From the NCBI RefSeq assembly GCF_038024105.1, contig NZ_CP150661.1, positions 1,259,001 to 1,323,000 on the forward strand: a DNA stretch of 64,000 nt. Direction: 5' to 3'. A model generated the notes under the pieces. The model did not search any database. It was not told the origin of the DNA and saw only the letters and a list, made by a program, of their open reading frames with translations. Source of the DNA: Polaribacter butkevichii (GTDB lineage: Bacteria > Bacteroidota > Bacteroidia > Flavobacteriales > Flavobacteriaceae). Positions 19,208-28,419 of the stretch are shown here, piece by piece. Both the position numbers and the translations under genes were made by a program. The number at the start of each line of letters is the position of its first letter. Position 1 is the first letter of the stretch.

Positions 19208-20239
19208 ATGAAAAAACCTGTTTATATTTTAGGTATTGAATCTTCTTGTGACGATACGAGTGCTTCTGTAATTTGTAACAACAAAGTGCAAAGTAATGTT
19301 GTTGCCAACCAAGTAATACATTCTAAATATGGCGGAGTTGTGCCAGAATTAGCTTCTAGAGCGCATCAACAAAACATTGTGCCAGTAGTACAACAAGCCA
19401 TAGAACAAGCAGGTATTACTAAAGAAAATTTGTCTGCAATTGCATTTACTAGAGGTCCTGGTTTAATGGGGTCTTTGTTAGTAGGCACTTCTTTTGCAAA
19501 GTCTCTTGCTTTAGGTTTACAAATTCCTTTAATTGATGTAAACCATATGCAAGCACACATATTATCGCACTTTATTGAAGATGATGGCAAAAAAATGCCT
19601 CCTTTTCCTTTTATATGCTTAACAATTAGTGGTGGACATACGCAAATTGTTAAGGTTACCAATCATTTTGAAATGGAAGTTTTAGGTGAAACCATAGATG
19701 ATGCGGTTGGTGAAGCTTTTGATAAATCTGCAAAAATTTTAGGCTTAAAATATCCTGGAGGCCCTTTAATAGACAAACACGCAAAATTAGGAAACCCAAA
19801 AGCTTTTCAATTTACAAAACCTAAAGTAGGCGATTTAGATTTTAGTTTTAGTGGATTAAAAACCGGAATTTTATACTTTATTCAGAAACAAGTAAGAATA
19901 AATCCTAATTTTATTGAAGAAAACCTCAATGACATTTGTGCCTCTATACAATATACTATTGTAGAAATTTTAATGGATAAATTAAAAAATGCGGTTAAAC
20001 AAACAGGTATTAAACACATAGCTATTGCTGGTGGGGTTTCTGCAAATTCAGAAATTAGAGCTCGTTTACAATTAGCAGAGAAACATTTTGGATGGACTAC
20101 TTACATCCCTAAATTTGAATACACAACAGATAATGCAGCAATGATTGCTATAACAGGGTATTTAAAATACTTAAACAACGATTATTCTGATGTTTCCGTA
20201 ACCGCAAAGGCTCGTTTAAAAGTATCAGAAAACGCATAA
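19208..20239 (+). CDS. tsaD: tRNA N6-threonylcarbamoyladenosine transferase
   Basis: 343 residues of the Kae1/TsaD ASKHA family: GIESSCDDTS at residues 9-18, the metal-binding H113/H117 pair in HMQAHILSH, and SGGHTQ at 141-146. With TsaB and TsaE it places the t6A37 modification on ANN-decoding tRNAs. It begins a two-gene plus-strand unit with the LtaS-like gene 21 bases downstream. Confidence 0.97.
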   Translation: MKKPVYILGIESSCDDTSASVICNNKVQSNVVANQVIHSKYGGVVPELASRAHQQNIVPVVQQAIEQAGITKENLSAIAFTRGPGLMGSLLVGTSFAKSLALGLQIPLIDVNHMQAHILSHFIEDDGKKMPPFPFICLTISGGHTQIVKVTNHFEMEVLGETIDDAVGEAFDKSAKILGLKYPGGPLIDKHAKLGNPKAFQFTKPKVGDLDFSFSGLKTGILYFIQKQVRINPNFIEENLNDICASIQYTIVEILMDKLKNAVKQTGIKHIAIAGGVSANSEIRARLQLAEKHFGWTTYIPKFEYTTDNAAMIAITGYLKYLNNDYSDVSVTAKARLKVSENA

Positions 20240-20260
20240 TTAACTCATAGAATTCACTCC

Positions 20261-22117
20261 TTGAAAACATTTAAAAACAGGCTTTTATTCAATATTTACT
20301 ATTTTCTTTTATGGATTGGATACTTTGCATTTGCGCGTTTCTTTTTCCTGCTTTTTTATTTTGATAACACCAAGGATTTAGGATTTTTAACTACATTAAA
20401 TACTTTTATTTACGGTTTACGATTAGATAGCTCTTTTGCTGCTTATTTATGTTTCATTCCGTTTTTAGCAATCCTTTTTTCTGTTTTTATCAACCCTAAA
20501 AAAATAGGAGTTATTATAAAATGGTACTCGGCAACTCTTATTATTATTTTAAGTTTATTATTAATTATTGATGCCAGTTTATACCAATCTTGGGGCACTC
20601 GCTTAGACACTTCTTTCTTAAAGTATTTAAATACTCCTGAAATTATGATTGCTTCTGCATCTACATTTCAAAAAATTACAGGCACTTTTTTTTGGGTAAT
20701 TATTTCTTTTCTTTTTATTAAAATTTTTAATAAAGTAATTACTAATAAAATAAATAACGTTCAACAAGGTTTCTGGCTACAATCTGTTATTTTTTTATTG
20801 ATAACTGCCGCCCTAATTATACCTGTTAGAGGTGGTTTACAAACCATACCTGTTAACCAAAGTAACGTTTATTTTTCTAAAAAAATGTTTGCTAACCATG
20901 CAGCCATTAATTATGGATGGAACTTTTTTAACGCACTCACTCATAAGTCTATTACTAAAAATGTATATAAATATTTTGATGAAGAAGTTGCAAAAAACAT
21001 CATCAATAAAAGACAAAACAAACTGTTAACAGCAAATACAGATAGTATTTTAAACACTACTAACCCCAATGTTATTTTAATTGTTTGGGAAAGTTTAACC
21101 GCAAAAGTTGTTGGCTGTTTAGGTGGCGAGCCTAACGTAACAGAAAACCTCAACAAACTTTCTAAAGAAGGAATTCTATTCACAAATTTTTACGCAAATG
21201 GAGATAGAACAGATAAAGGAATTCCTGCTATTTTAAGCGGTTATTACCCACAACCGACTCAGAGCATTATGAAAATGCCAAATAAAACAAGAAGCTTACC
21301 CATGTTACCTAAAAAAATGATTGATTTAGGTTACAAAACTTCCTTTTATTACGGTGGAGATTTAAACTTTGGTAACATGAATACCTATTTACGAAATGCA
21401 GGAATTACCAATTTTGTGGATGGAAATGATTTTGACAAAAAAGACTGGAATTCTAAATGGGGCGCTCATGATCATGTTTTTATGAATCGTTTTGCTAAAG
21501 ATTTAGAAAACAAACAGAGCCAACCTTTTTTTAAAATTGCCTTAACACTTACCAGTCATGAGCCTTACGAGTTCCCTGACACCTATAAATTCGGCAAAGA
21601 TACAGAAGAAAATAAATTTAGAAGTGCACATGCTTACACTGATAAAACCATTGGTAATTTTATAAAATTTGCAAAACAACAACCTTGGTACAAAAACACT
21701 TTAATTATTATTGTTGCAGATCATGGGCATCGTACTCCTAAACATGAAGGAGCTTTTAATTCGCCTAAAAAATTTAAAATACCAATGCTATGGCTAGGTG
21801 GAGCTTTACACCAAAAAGGAATTAAAATTGATAATATTGCCAGTCAAATAGACATTTCTTACACATTACTAGATTTATTAAAAGGAGATAATTCTGATTT
21901 TAAATTCAGTAAAAACATCTTTAATACCTCTAACAAACAATACGCGCATTATATATTTAACAAAGGGTTTGGTACATTAACCAAAAATGGTCTTTATTTA
22001 TTTGATTATGTAAGTAAAAAACCAATTTTAGAAGAAGGTACAGCCGCTACCGTATTAGATTCCTTAGGAAAAGCAATTTCGCAAGATGCTTTTCAAGATT
22101 TTATGGACCGTAAATAG
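20261..22117 (+). CDS. LTA synthase family sulfatase-like phosphotransferase
   Basis: 618 residues starting at TTG. Five N-terminal transmembrane segments (to about residue 190) precede an extracytoplasmic alkaline-phosphatase/sulfatase fold. Likely metal and nucleophile residues are E277 (VWESLT) and T317 (GDRTDKG), with a later DHGHRTP motif. These match LtaS/OpgB/EptA-like enzymes that transfer phosphoglycerol or phosphoethanolamine. Gram-negative Bacteroidota have no lipoteichoic acid, so the acceptor is probably an envelope glycan or lipid. It is likely co-transcribed with tsaD. Confidence 0.82.
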   Translation: MKTFKNRLLFNIYYFLLWIGYFAFARFFFLLFYFDNTKDLGFLTTLNTFIYGLRLDSSFAAYLCFIPFLAILFSVFINPKKIGVIIKWYSATLIIILSLLLIIDASLYQSWGTRLDTSFLKYLNTPEIMIASASTFQKITGTFFWVIISFLFIKIFNKVITNKINNVQQGFWLQSVIFLLITAALIIPVRGGLQTIPVNQSNVYFSKKMFANHAAINYGWNFFNALTHKSITKNVYKYFDEEVAKNIINKRQNKLLTANTDSILNTTNPNVILIVWESLTAKVVGCLGGEPNVTENLNKLSKEGILFTNFYANGDRTDKGIPAILSGYYPQPTQSIMKMPNKTRSLPMLPKKMIDLGYKTSFYYGGDLNFGNMNTYLRNAGITNFVDGNDFDKKDWNSKWGAHDHVFMNRFAKDLENKQSQPFFKIALTLTSHEPYEFPDTYKFGKDTEENKFRSAHAYTDKTIGNFIKFAKQQPWYKNTLIIIVADHGHRTPKHEGAFNSPKKFKIPMLWLGGALHQKGIKIDNIASQIDISYTLLDLLKGDNSDFKFSKNIFNTSNKQYAHYIFNKGFGTLTKNGLYLFDYVSKKPILEEGTAATVLDSLGKAISQDAFQDFMDRK

Positions 22118-22184
22118 TTTTTATATTTATAAAAAAGAGAGACTTAACTATTGAATTGATTACTTAAAACCTCCTCTACAACTA

Positions 22185-23702
22185 CTACAAAACAGTTTTA
22201 ACCTTATCTACAAAACCAGCAATTGTATACGGTTTAGAAATTACACCAGAAAAACCTAAAGCCAAATACCTTTCTAAATCCTCATTAGAGGTATTGGCTG
22301 TTAAAGCCATAAAAGGAGTCTCTAAGTTCATTTTTACAGAGGGCAACTTCCTCATCAACTCCTCACCTGTCATATTAGGCATATTAATATCTAATAAAAC
22401 AACATCAAAGGTTTCCTTTTCTATTTTAGCTAGCGCTTCTAAACCATCATTTACAAGGGTTAAATTAGATTTTTCCTTTCCTAAAATATGCGCAACTATA
22501 GTTTGATTCATAATATCATCATCAGCTACTAAAATATTTTTACCTTTTAGAGATTTATCTTTCTGCTGTAAAGTTTCTTCTATTTCTTTTGATATTTTAG
22601 TGGTTTTAGAAAAAGGAATTTCAACAAAAAAAGAAGTACCAACATTCAATTCACTTTTAACAGAAATTTTTCCATTCATGGCAACTATTAAACGGTTAAC
22701 AATTGCCAAACCTAAACCAGCACCTCCATGAACTCTATTATCATCTAATTCATTCTGTTCGTATTCTTCAAATATTTTTAAGCATTGCGCTTCAGACATT
22801 CCTCTTCCAGAATCTGTAACTTCAAAAAGAAGGTTAACCACTTTTGCAGATTCAAATGCCACTTTTACACTTGTTATTACGCGCCCAATACTCGTAAATT
22901 TTATAGCATTACTTATTAAGTTTACTAGTATTTGTTGTATTCTAACAGCATCTCCTAACACAAATTTAGGAAGCTTGCTAGAAGTAATAAAAATCAATTC
23001 TACCGCTGTATTTGTATGTAGTTGTTCAAAATCATTTTTACAATTCTGAATTATTTTTTGAATACAAACTTCTTCTGAAGCTAACCTTAATTTACCAGCT
23101 TCAATACGAGATAAATCTAAAATATCTTCAACAATAACTTTTAAGTTATTACCCGCAGACGATAAACTCTTAATATATGCCGCTACTTTTTGATTTAAGT
23201 TTTCTGAAGAAATCATTGCTGCATAACCAAGAATTGAGTTTAAAGGATTTCTAATTTCATGACTCATCATTGCTAAAAATCGAGATTTCTCTTCATTAGC
23301 TTTATCAGCAATTTTTCGCAATGCATCTAACTCTATGTTTTTTTCTGCAAGTTCTCTTTTTATAAAGAAAATATCATTTCTATTCTGATTTAATTCACTT
23401 ACATATTTATATACATTTGTTCTATTATGTATTAAAATAGCTATTGAATCATCGGCCTTAAAAAGTTCTAAATCTATATTGTATTCTATTGTATCTGAGT
23501 TTAAAATCATCCCTTCTAAAAGAAAGGGTTCTTTTAAAGGCAAGGCTTCTAAAGTACCTTCTAAAAACGGACAAGCATCATAGATAGATTCTTGAATTAC
23601 AAATTCTTTTCTTGTAAATTTTCCTGCAATAATGTTTGTAATAACTCCTGAATAATCAGTAGTTAATTGTAAAAAAACATCTTCTATTTTTGCAGGTATC
23701 AA
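22185..23702 (-). CDS. Hybrid histidine kinase with C-terminal receiver
   Basis: 505 residues, no transmembrane segment, TTG start six bases after the GTPase stop. An N-terminal PAS-like sensor (about residues 5-100) and a coiled coil (105-140) lead into HisKA with H148 (MSHEIRNPLN), HATPase N-box N265, G-boxes DSGRGM and GGAGLGLA (326-333), then a receiver (about 388-505) with D438 and K490. It is therefore a soluble kinase. Sitting last in an operon with a Rab-like GTPase, it may read out or control the GTPase state. The sensor ligand is unknown. Confidence 0.92.
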   Translation of the reverse strand: MIPAKIEDVFLQLTTDYSGVITNIIAGKFTRKEFVIQESIYDACPFLEGTLEALPLKEPFLLEGMILNSDTIEYNIDLELFKADDSIAILIHNRTNVYKYVSELNQNRNDIFFIKRELAEKNIELDALRKIADKANEEKSRFLAMMSHEIRNPLNSILGYAAMISSENLNQKVAAYIKSLSSAGNNLKVIVEDILDLSRIEAGKLRLASEEVCIQKIIQNCKNDFEQLHTNTAVELIFITSSKLPKFVLGDAVRIQQILVNLISNAIKFTSIGRVITSVKVAFESAKVVNLLFEVTDSGRGMSEAQCLKIFEEYEQNELDDNRVHGGAGLGLAIVNRLIVAMNGKISVKSELNVGTSFFVEIPFSKTTKISKEIEETLQQKDKSLKGKNILVADDDIMNQTIVAHILGKEKSNLTLVNDGLEALAKIEKETFDVVLLDINMPNMTGEELMRKLPSVKMNLETPFMALTANTSNEDLERYLALGFSGVISKPYTIAGFVDKVKTVL

Positions 23703-23708
23703 TAAAAA

Positions 23709-24194
23709 TTATTTTAAAGTTAAACTGGTTAATTTCATAAAAGCATCTTCTACATTTTCATCTTCTTTTGCACTTGTAATTAAATCGATATCTACAGAAA
23801 CCTTCTGTATTACATTTTCTAATTCTTCATTAGAAAGTAAATCTTTTTTATTACCAACAATAGTTATGTTGTTTAAACCAGATAGGTCTTTAACCATCTT
23901 TAAATTCTCATCAATCGATAGGTAAGTTTCTTCTCTGCTTACATCAAACACAAACATGGCTGCATGAGAACCTAAAAAATAGGCTTTCGGTATTTTTTCA
24001 TTACCATTGGTACCAGCAACATCCCAAATCATTAATTTAATGGTTTCATTTTGATATTCTACTACTTTTTTACTTACTCTTACGCCAATAGTACTAATGT
24101 AATCCTCAGAAAACTCATTTAAAACAAACCTTCTAATTAATGAAGTTTTACCAACACCAAAATTACCAACTAGTAGTACTTTTTTTGCTTTCAT
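23709..24194 (-). CDS. Rab/Ras-like small GTPase
   Basis: 161 residues, a near-minimal Ras-superfamily domain. G1 is GNFGVGKTS (10-18), the G2 threonine is T35 (ISTIG), G3 is WDVAG (57-61), G4 is GNKKDL (N115, K116, D118) and G5 is TSAK (140-143). The residue after G3 glycine is T62, where Ras and Rab carry the catalytic glutamine. No C-terminal lipidation cysteine is present. It lies between the longin/roadblock-like gene and the hybrid kinase in a compact operon. It is closer to eukaryote-like Rab/Roc forms than to Era/Obg GTPases. Confidence 0.9.
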   Translation of the reverse strand: MKAKKVLLVGNFGVGKTSLIRRFVLNEFSEDYISTIGVRVSKKVVEYQNETIKLMIWDVAGTNGNEKIPKAYFLGSHAAMFVFDVSREETYLSIDENLKMVKDLSGLNNITIVGNKKDLLSNEELENVIQKVSVDIDLITSAKEDENVEDAFMKLTSLTLK

Positions 24195-24211
24195 AAATTA
24201 TGATTGATTTT

Positions 24212-25021
24212 TTACTCTTTAATTAATTCGTTAAATATTAATTGATTTAAGCGCTCCTCATCTGCTAAATAAGAACGATCTCTTAAAATAATCTCTGTAA
24301 AATTATTGATATTATCAGATAGTTCATCTGTATGTTCTTGTGTTAAAACACCAGAGGTAGCAATTGCAATATAAATGGTTTTAAAGTTTTTAATAGAAAG
24401 TTGAAATGTTTCAAATTTTATATTTTCTAAATCCTGACCTTCTTTAGAAAATGCATCTTCGGCAAAAGATTTAATTGCCGTTAACATACCAGAAATCATA
24501 TCTTTATCTGCAATATTACCTCTAGAATAGCTACCAGAAAGTAACCCAGAGTCTTTTTCAATTACAAAAACTTCTTCGATAACAAATTCAAAAACCTCTT
24601 CTAAAACAATACCAGCATCATTTCTTTTTCCTTTAAAGAATCGTTTAAGCATTTCTTTAATAGAGAATTTTTCTTTTACTGTTCTATTAATACTGTCAGA
24701 TAACTTTGTAATTTCTGCAACAATAAATTTCTTAACCATTTTACCCATAATTGGGTACAAGGCTTCTACAACTTCGTCTTGAGAGTCTCTAATTTGAACT
24801 TTTATTGTTTCTGTAATTGTATCACCAAAGTCTCTTGAAAAATTTTTACGTAAATCTAAAATTTTCTCATCTACAAGAGGAGCAACTCTTTTAGACAACT
24901 TTTCTCTTAGAATAATTTCTTCACTTAAAGAATCAAACTTTTCTCTATCTTCGGCTAATAAAAGGTCTCTGAGCAACTCAAAACGATTGTCTTTATTGTT
25001 ATCTGCAGGTGTATTTTTCAT
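24212..25021 (-). CDS. GTPase-associated protein, longin/roadblock-like C-terminal fold predicted
   Basis: 269 residues. The order is: an N-terminal LLRDLLLAED motif (16-25), a helical middle with 'EVVEALYPIMGKMVKKFI' (83-100), then a C-terminal alpha/beta region from about 145 ('VFVIEKDSGLL', 'KDMISGMLTAIKSFAEDAF'). That last pattern resembles longin/roadblock-type GTPase regulators. From memory, the same core is found in proteins called 'OmpA family' or 'cell envelope biogenesis protein OmpA' in other phyla, where a C-terminal OmpA domain is added; none is here. No signal peptide. The ATG abuts the stop of the coiled-coil gene. Likely a GTPase partner; function unproven. Confidence 0.6.
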   Translation of the reverse strand: MKNTPADNNKDNRFELLRDLLLAEDREKFDSLSEEIILREKLSKRVAPLVDEKILDLRKNFSRDFGDTITETIKVQIRDSQDEVVEALYPIMGKMVKKFIVAEITKLSDSINRTVKEKFSIKEMLKRFFKGKRNDAGIVLEEVFEFVIEEVFVIEKDSGLLSGSYSRGNIADKDMISGMLTAIKSFAEDAFSKEGQDLENIKFETFQLSIKNFKTIYIAIATSGVLTQEHTDELSDNINNFTEIILRDRSYLADEERLNQLIFNELIKE

Positions 25022-25375
25022 TTATTCTTGCAACATCAATGCAATTTTCTCTAAAGCTTTACCTAGTTTTTTTCTGTCTGCTTTTTCATCATCTAAATCT
25101 GCCAATCTCTTATCTAAATCGTCATTTAAGTCCTGAAACTTGTGTTCCATTAAACTTTCTAAATCGGCTAATTTATTTTCTAGGTTTGTAACAGACTCAG
25201 AAATATTTTTATCAGTTTGTTCTTTAAGTGTTTTAATTTTGTCATAAACATCAGCAAACTCGCTGCTGTATTGTTGCATGTTTTCACCAAAAATTAAATC
25301 TCTTACAGCTGCAATTCTATCATCAATTTTATGATTTTCAACTACAGGCTGTTTATTTTCTGAATTTTTTTCCAT
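25022..25375 (-). CDS. Small coiled-coil protein, first gene of the GTPase operon
   Basis: 117 residues, strongly charged, predicted coiled coil from about 45 to 112 with heptad leucines. Its N-terminal motif VRDLIFGEN (24-32) resembles LRDLLLAED in the next protein, suggesting a shared interaction element. No enzyme motif, signal peptide or membrane segment. I do not recognise a named family. Being first of four tightly coupled genes, it probably acts as a scaffold or adaptor; that is inference. Confidence 0.7.
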   Translation of the reverse strand: MEKNSENKQPVVENHKIDDRIAAVRDLIFGENMQQYSSEFADVYDKIKTLKEQTDKNISESVTNLENKLADLESLMEHKFQDLNDDLDKRLADLDDEKADRKKLGKALEKIALMLQE

Positions 25376-25446
25376 TTATACTAAAGGTTGATTACTAAAA
25401 AGAGTTATTTTATTCTTTATAATTTTTTAAAAAGAAGCACTCCTAA

Positions 25447-25454
25447 CAAATATA
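25447..25454 (-). promoter_or_regulatory. -7 promoter box of the GTPase operon
   Basis: On the minus strand this is TATATTTG, a match to TAnnTTTG, about 72 bases before the first ATG (25375). The expected upstream TTG is not evident. Confidence 0.45.
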
Positions 25455-25478
25455 CGTTAAAAAACAGTTTATAAAAAT

Positions 25479-26261
25479 CTAAACGCTTATTTTTAGGCCA
25501 TCGTAAGCTAAAAAAACGTTATTTGGTAGTATTTTAGAAACAGCTTCATGAAAACCTAACTTATGACTTATATGAGTTAAATATGCTTTTTGGGGTTTTA
25601 ATTCTGCTATAAAATCTAATGCTTCTTGTAAATTAAAATGAGTTGGATGCTCTTCTATTCTTAACGCATTTACTACTAAAACATCTAAGTTTTGCAGTTT
25701 TAATTTTTCTTCATCAGAAACAGATTTTACATCTGTTAAATATCCAAAATCACCAAATCTATATGCAGTTATTGGTAAATTTCCGTGTAAAACTTTTATA
25801 GGGGTTACTTTTAATTCATCAACATAAAAACTAGATGAATCTACTATATTTGGCAGCACACTTGGCGCACCCGGATACCTATTTTCTGTGCTAAAAATGT
25901 ATTCGAACCTTTTTTCTAAACTATGCAGCGTTCTTTCATTTAAATAAATAGGCATCTCACCTATTTGATAACAAAAAGCTCTTAAATCATCTAAACCACC
26001 TATATGATCTGCATGTTCATGTGTAAAAAAGACTCCATTTAAAGACTGTACATTTTCTCTTAGCATCTGTTGCCTAAAATCTAAGCCACAATCTACGGTA
26101 TAAGAAACAGCATCCCAAGATATTAAAATAGAAGAACGCAATCGCCTATCTTTCAAGTCCTTAGATAAACAAACAGGGTCGTTATTTGCTATCATAGGAA
26201 TTCCCTGCGAAGTACCTGTTCCTAAAAAGGTAATATTCAGTTGTTTCTTGGTAAAGTTCAT
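25479..26261 (-). CDS. Metallo-beta-lactamase fold hydrolase, PhnP-like
   Basis: 260 residues. The N-terminal 'FLGTGTSQGIP' and the metal motif FTHEHADH (about 78-85) are those of the RNase Z/PhnP branch, and 'LTHISHK' near residue 233 supplies a further histidine ligand. PhnP hydrolyses cyclic phosphodiesters; the substrate here is unknown. It is divergent from the gene at 26339. Candidate minus-strand -7 box TATTTTTG lies at 26267-26274. Confidence 0.85.
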   Translation of the reverse strand: MNFTKKQLNITFLGTGTSQGIPMIANNDPVCLSKDLKDRRLRSSILISWDAVSYTVDCGLDFRQQMLRENVQSLNGVFFTHEHADHIGGLDDLRAFCYQIGEMPIYLNERTLHSLEKRFEYIFSTENRYPGAPSVLPNIVDSSSFYVDELKVTPIKVLHGNLPITAYRFGDFGYLTDVKSVSDEEKLKLQNLDVLVVNALRIEEHPTHFNLQEALDFIAELKPQKAYLTHISHKLGFHEAVSKILPNNVFLAYDGLKISV

Positions 26262-26283
26262 TAGAACAAAAATAACATAAAAA

Positions 26284-26315
26284 TTGACTCATAGCAGTCT
26301 ATTTTACTACATTTG
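26284..26315 (+). promoter_or_regulatory. Promoter of the gene at 26339
   Basis: TTG at 26284-26286, a 21-base spacer, and TACATTTG at 26308-26315. This fits the Bacteroidota pattern TTG-N17-23-TAnnTTTG, with a leader of roughly 20 bases. Confidence 0.6.
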
Positions 26316-26338
26316 TTTCAACCTAAAAATAGCATTAT

Positions 26339-27787
26339 ATGGCAATTTCTTTAAAAGGAGATCAAGAAATTAGTAGTGTTCCTACTATAAAAAGCAAAGC
26401 ACTACGAATTAATTTAAATAGAGATATTTACGGAACTTTTGCCGAAATTGGCGCAGGACAAGAAACTGCTCGTAACTTTTTTAGATCTGGCGCTGCTTCT
26501 GGAACAATAGCTAAAGCGATGAGTGCTTACGATAAAGATTTTTCTGATGCAATTTATGGCATGGAACAAGACAATCGTTATGTAACACAGCCACGTTTAA
26601 AAAAAATGTTAGGTCACGAAATCGATTTAATGGAAGATCGTTTAAGCAGACAAAAACATCCTGATAAATTATTTTTTAGTTATGCCAATACAGTAACTAC
26701 CATAGATTTTGCAAAACAATTTAAAGGCCATGGTTGGGTTGGTATTCGTTTTCAATTAGACCCTTTAGAAGGTTATAATGAAATTGTTTTACACTTGCGT
26801 TTTAAAGAAACGGACGCACGTTTACAACAAGAAACTTTAGGTATTTTAGGAGTAAATTTAATTTATGGTGCTTTTTATTTAAATGACAACCCTAAAGATT
26901 TAGTAAAATCTTTTTATGATAACTTAAGTAATGACCAGTTAGAAATTGATATGATTAATTTCTCTGGGCCACGTTTTATGTATGTAGACAACCGTTTAAT
27001 GAGTTTACAGCTACTTAAAAACGGTATGACCAATGCGGTTATGTTTGGCCCTGACGGAAACAACTTATTACCTGCACAGGTATTGTACAAAAAAAACATA
27101 TTAGCCTTACGTGGTAGCTTTAGACCTGTTACCAAGGTAAATATGGACATGTATGAAAAATCTAAAAAACTATTTTTAGCCGAAAATAAAGTTGAAGAAA
27201 GTAAAACGCAAGTTATTTTCGAAATTACATTAAGTAACCTTTCTGCAGAAGGTAAAATTAATGAAAGAGACTTTTTAGATAGAGCAGAATTACTGTGTTC
27301 TTTAGGACAAAATGTAATGATTACTAGTTTTCAACAATACTTTAAGTTAGTAGAATATTTTAGTGAATTTACAAAAGAAAGAATGGGATTAACCATGGGA
27401 GTGCAAAATCTAATTCAAATTTTTGATGAAAAATACTACAGAAATTTAAGCGGAGGAATCTTAGAAGCTTTTGGTAAATTATTTTATAGAGATTTAAAAG
27501 TATACATGTACCCATACCATGATGCAGCTACCGGAGACTATATAGATAGCGAAAACTTAAAAGTGCATCCTAGAATGAAAGAATTGTACAAATTCTTTAA
27601 ACACAATGGTAAACTTGTTAATATTGATGATTTTGACAAAAATATTTTAGATATTTTTTCTCGTACCGTTTTAAAAATGATCTTAAACGGAGAACAAGGT
27701 TGGGAAGAAATGTTACCAGAAGGTATTGCAGATACTATTAAACAAAAAAGACTATTTGGGTACTCTAGATCTAGAGTAAAAAAATAA
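26339..27787 (+). CDS. Conserved protein of unknown function (482 residues)
   Basis: A cytoplasmic-looking 482-residue protein without signal peptide or membrane helices. Distinct stretches include 'YGTFAEIGAGQETARNFFRSGAASGTIAKAMSAYDK' (split over residues about 31-66), several conserved-looking 'GVNL', 'GPDG' and 'GWEEMLP' patches, and a basic tail. I have the impression that related proteins occur across Bacteroidota under misleading names, but I cannot assign an enzyme class. It has its own promoter and precedes an ECF sigma trio by 50 bases. Confidence 0.75.
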   Translation: MAISLKGDQEISSVPTIKSKALRINLNRDIYGTFAEIGAGQETARNFFRSGAASGTIAKAMSAYDKDFSDAIYGMEQDNRYVTQPRLKKMLGHEIDLMEDRLSRQKHPDKLFFSYANTVTTIDFAKQFKGHGWVGIRFQLDPLEGYNEIVLHLRFKETDARLQQETLGILGVNLIYGAFYLNDNPKDLVKSFYDNLSNDQLEIDMINFSGPRFMYVDNRLMSLQLLKNGMTNAVMFGPDGNNLLPAQVLYKKNILALRGSFRPVTKVNMDMYEKSKKLFLAENKVEESKTQVIFEITLSNLSAEGKINERDFLDRAELLCSLGQNVMITSFQQYFKLVEYFSEFTKERMGLTMGVQNLIQIFDEKYYRNLSGGILEAFGKLFYRDLKVYMYPYHDAATGDYIDSENLKVHPRMKELYKFFKHNGKLVNIDDFDKNILDIFSRTVLKMILNGEQGWEEMLPEGIADTIKQKRLFGYSRSRVKK

Positions 27788-27837
27788 ATATTAAACCTTT
27801 GTAACCTTTTAAAGTCTAAACATTAGAAACTACTTAA

Positions 27838-28386
27838 TTGACAGATGAAACTCTTTTAATAGAACAGTTAAAAAACGTTAAGACTAAAGAAAAAGCGTTT
27901 AGAAAACTAATTACGCTCTATAAAGAACGTTTGTATTGGCACATACGTAAAATTGTGATATCTCATGATGATGCAGATGATGTTTTACAAAATACTTTTA
28001 TTAAAATTTTTAAAAATATCGATAAATTTAACCAAGAAAGCAAACTATTTTCTTGGATGTATAGAATTGCCACCAATGAGTCGATTACTTTTATCAATAA
28101 AAGAGCAAAAAATAGAAATGTAGATATTACTGATTATCAACAAGAATTAGCCTCTACATTAGCGGATGATGATTTTTTTACAGGCGATGAAATTCAAGTT
28201 ATTTTACAAAAAGCAGTAGCTACTTTACCACAAAAACAGCAACTTGTTTTTAACATGAAATATTTTGATGAAATGAAATATGAAGAAATTTCTGAAATTC
28301 TAGAAACCTCAATAGGTGCCTTAAAAGCCTCTTATTTTCATGCAGTTAAGAAAATTGAACTCTATATTAAAAAGGAAACAAATTAA
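27838..28386 (+). CDS. ECF-type RNA polymerase sigma factor
   Basis: 182 residues starting at TTG (27838-27840). Region 2 has 'HDDADDVLQNTFIKIFKNI' (split) near residues 42-60 and 'LFSWMYRIATNES'; region 4 has 'LPQKQQLVFNMKYFDEMKYEEISEIL' (split), a helix-turn-helix. Regions 3 and 1 are absent, as in ECF sigma factors. A membrane protein and a secreted protein follow, the usual place for an anti-sigma factor and stress effector. Confidence 0.92.
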   Translation: MTDETLLIEQLKNVKTKEKAFRKLITLYKERLYWHIRKIVISHDDADDVLQNTFIKIFKNIDKFNQESKLFSWMYRIATNESITFINKRAKNRNVDITDYQQELASTLADDDFFTGDEIQVILQKAVATLPQKQQLVFNMKYFDEMKYEEISEILETSIGALKASYFHAVKKIELYIKKETN

Positions 28387-28419
28387 ACCTTTTTACAAAT
28401 AAAAGGTCTAAAAAGTATC

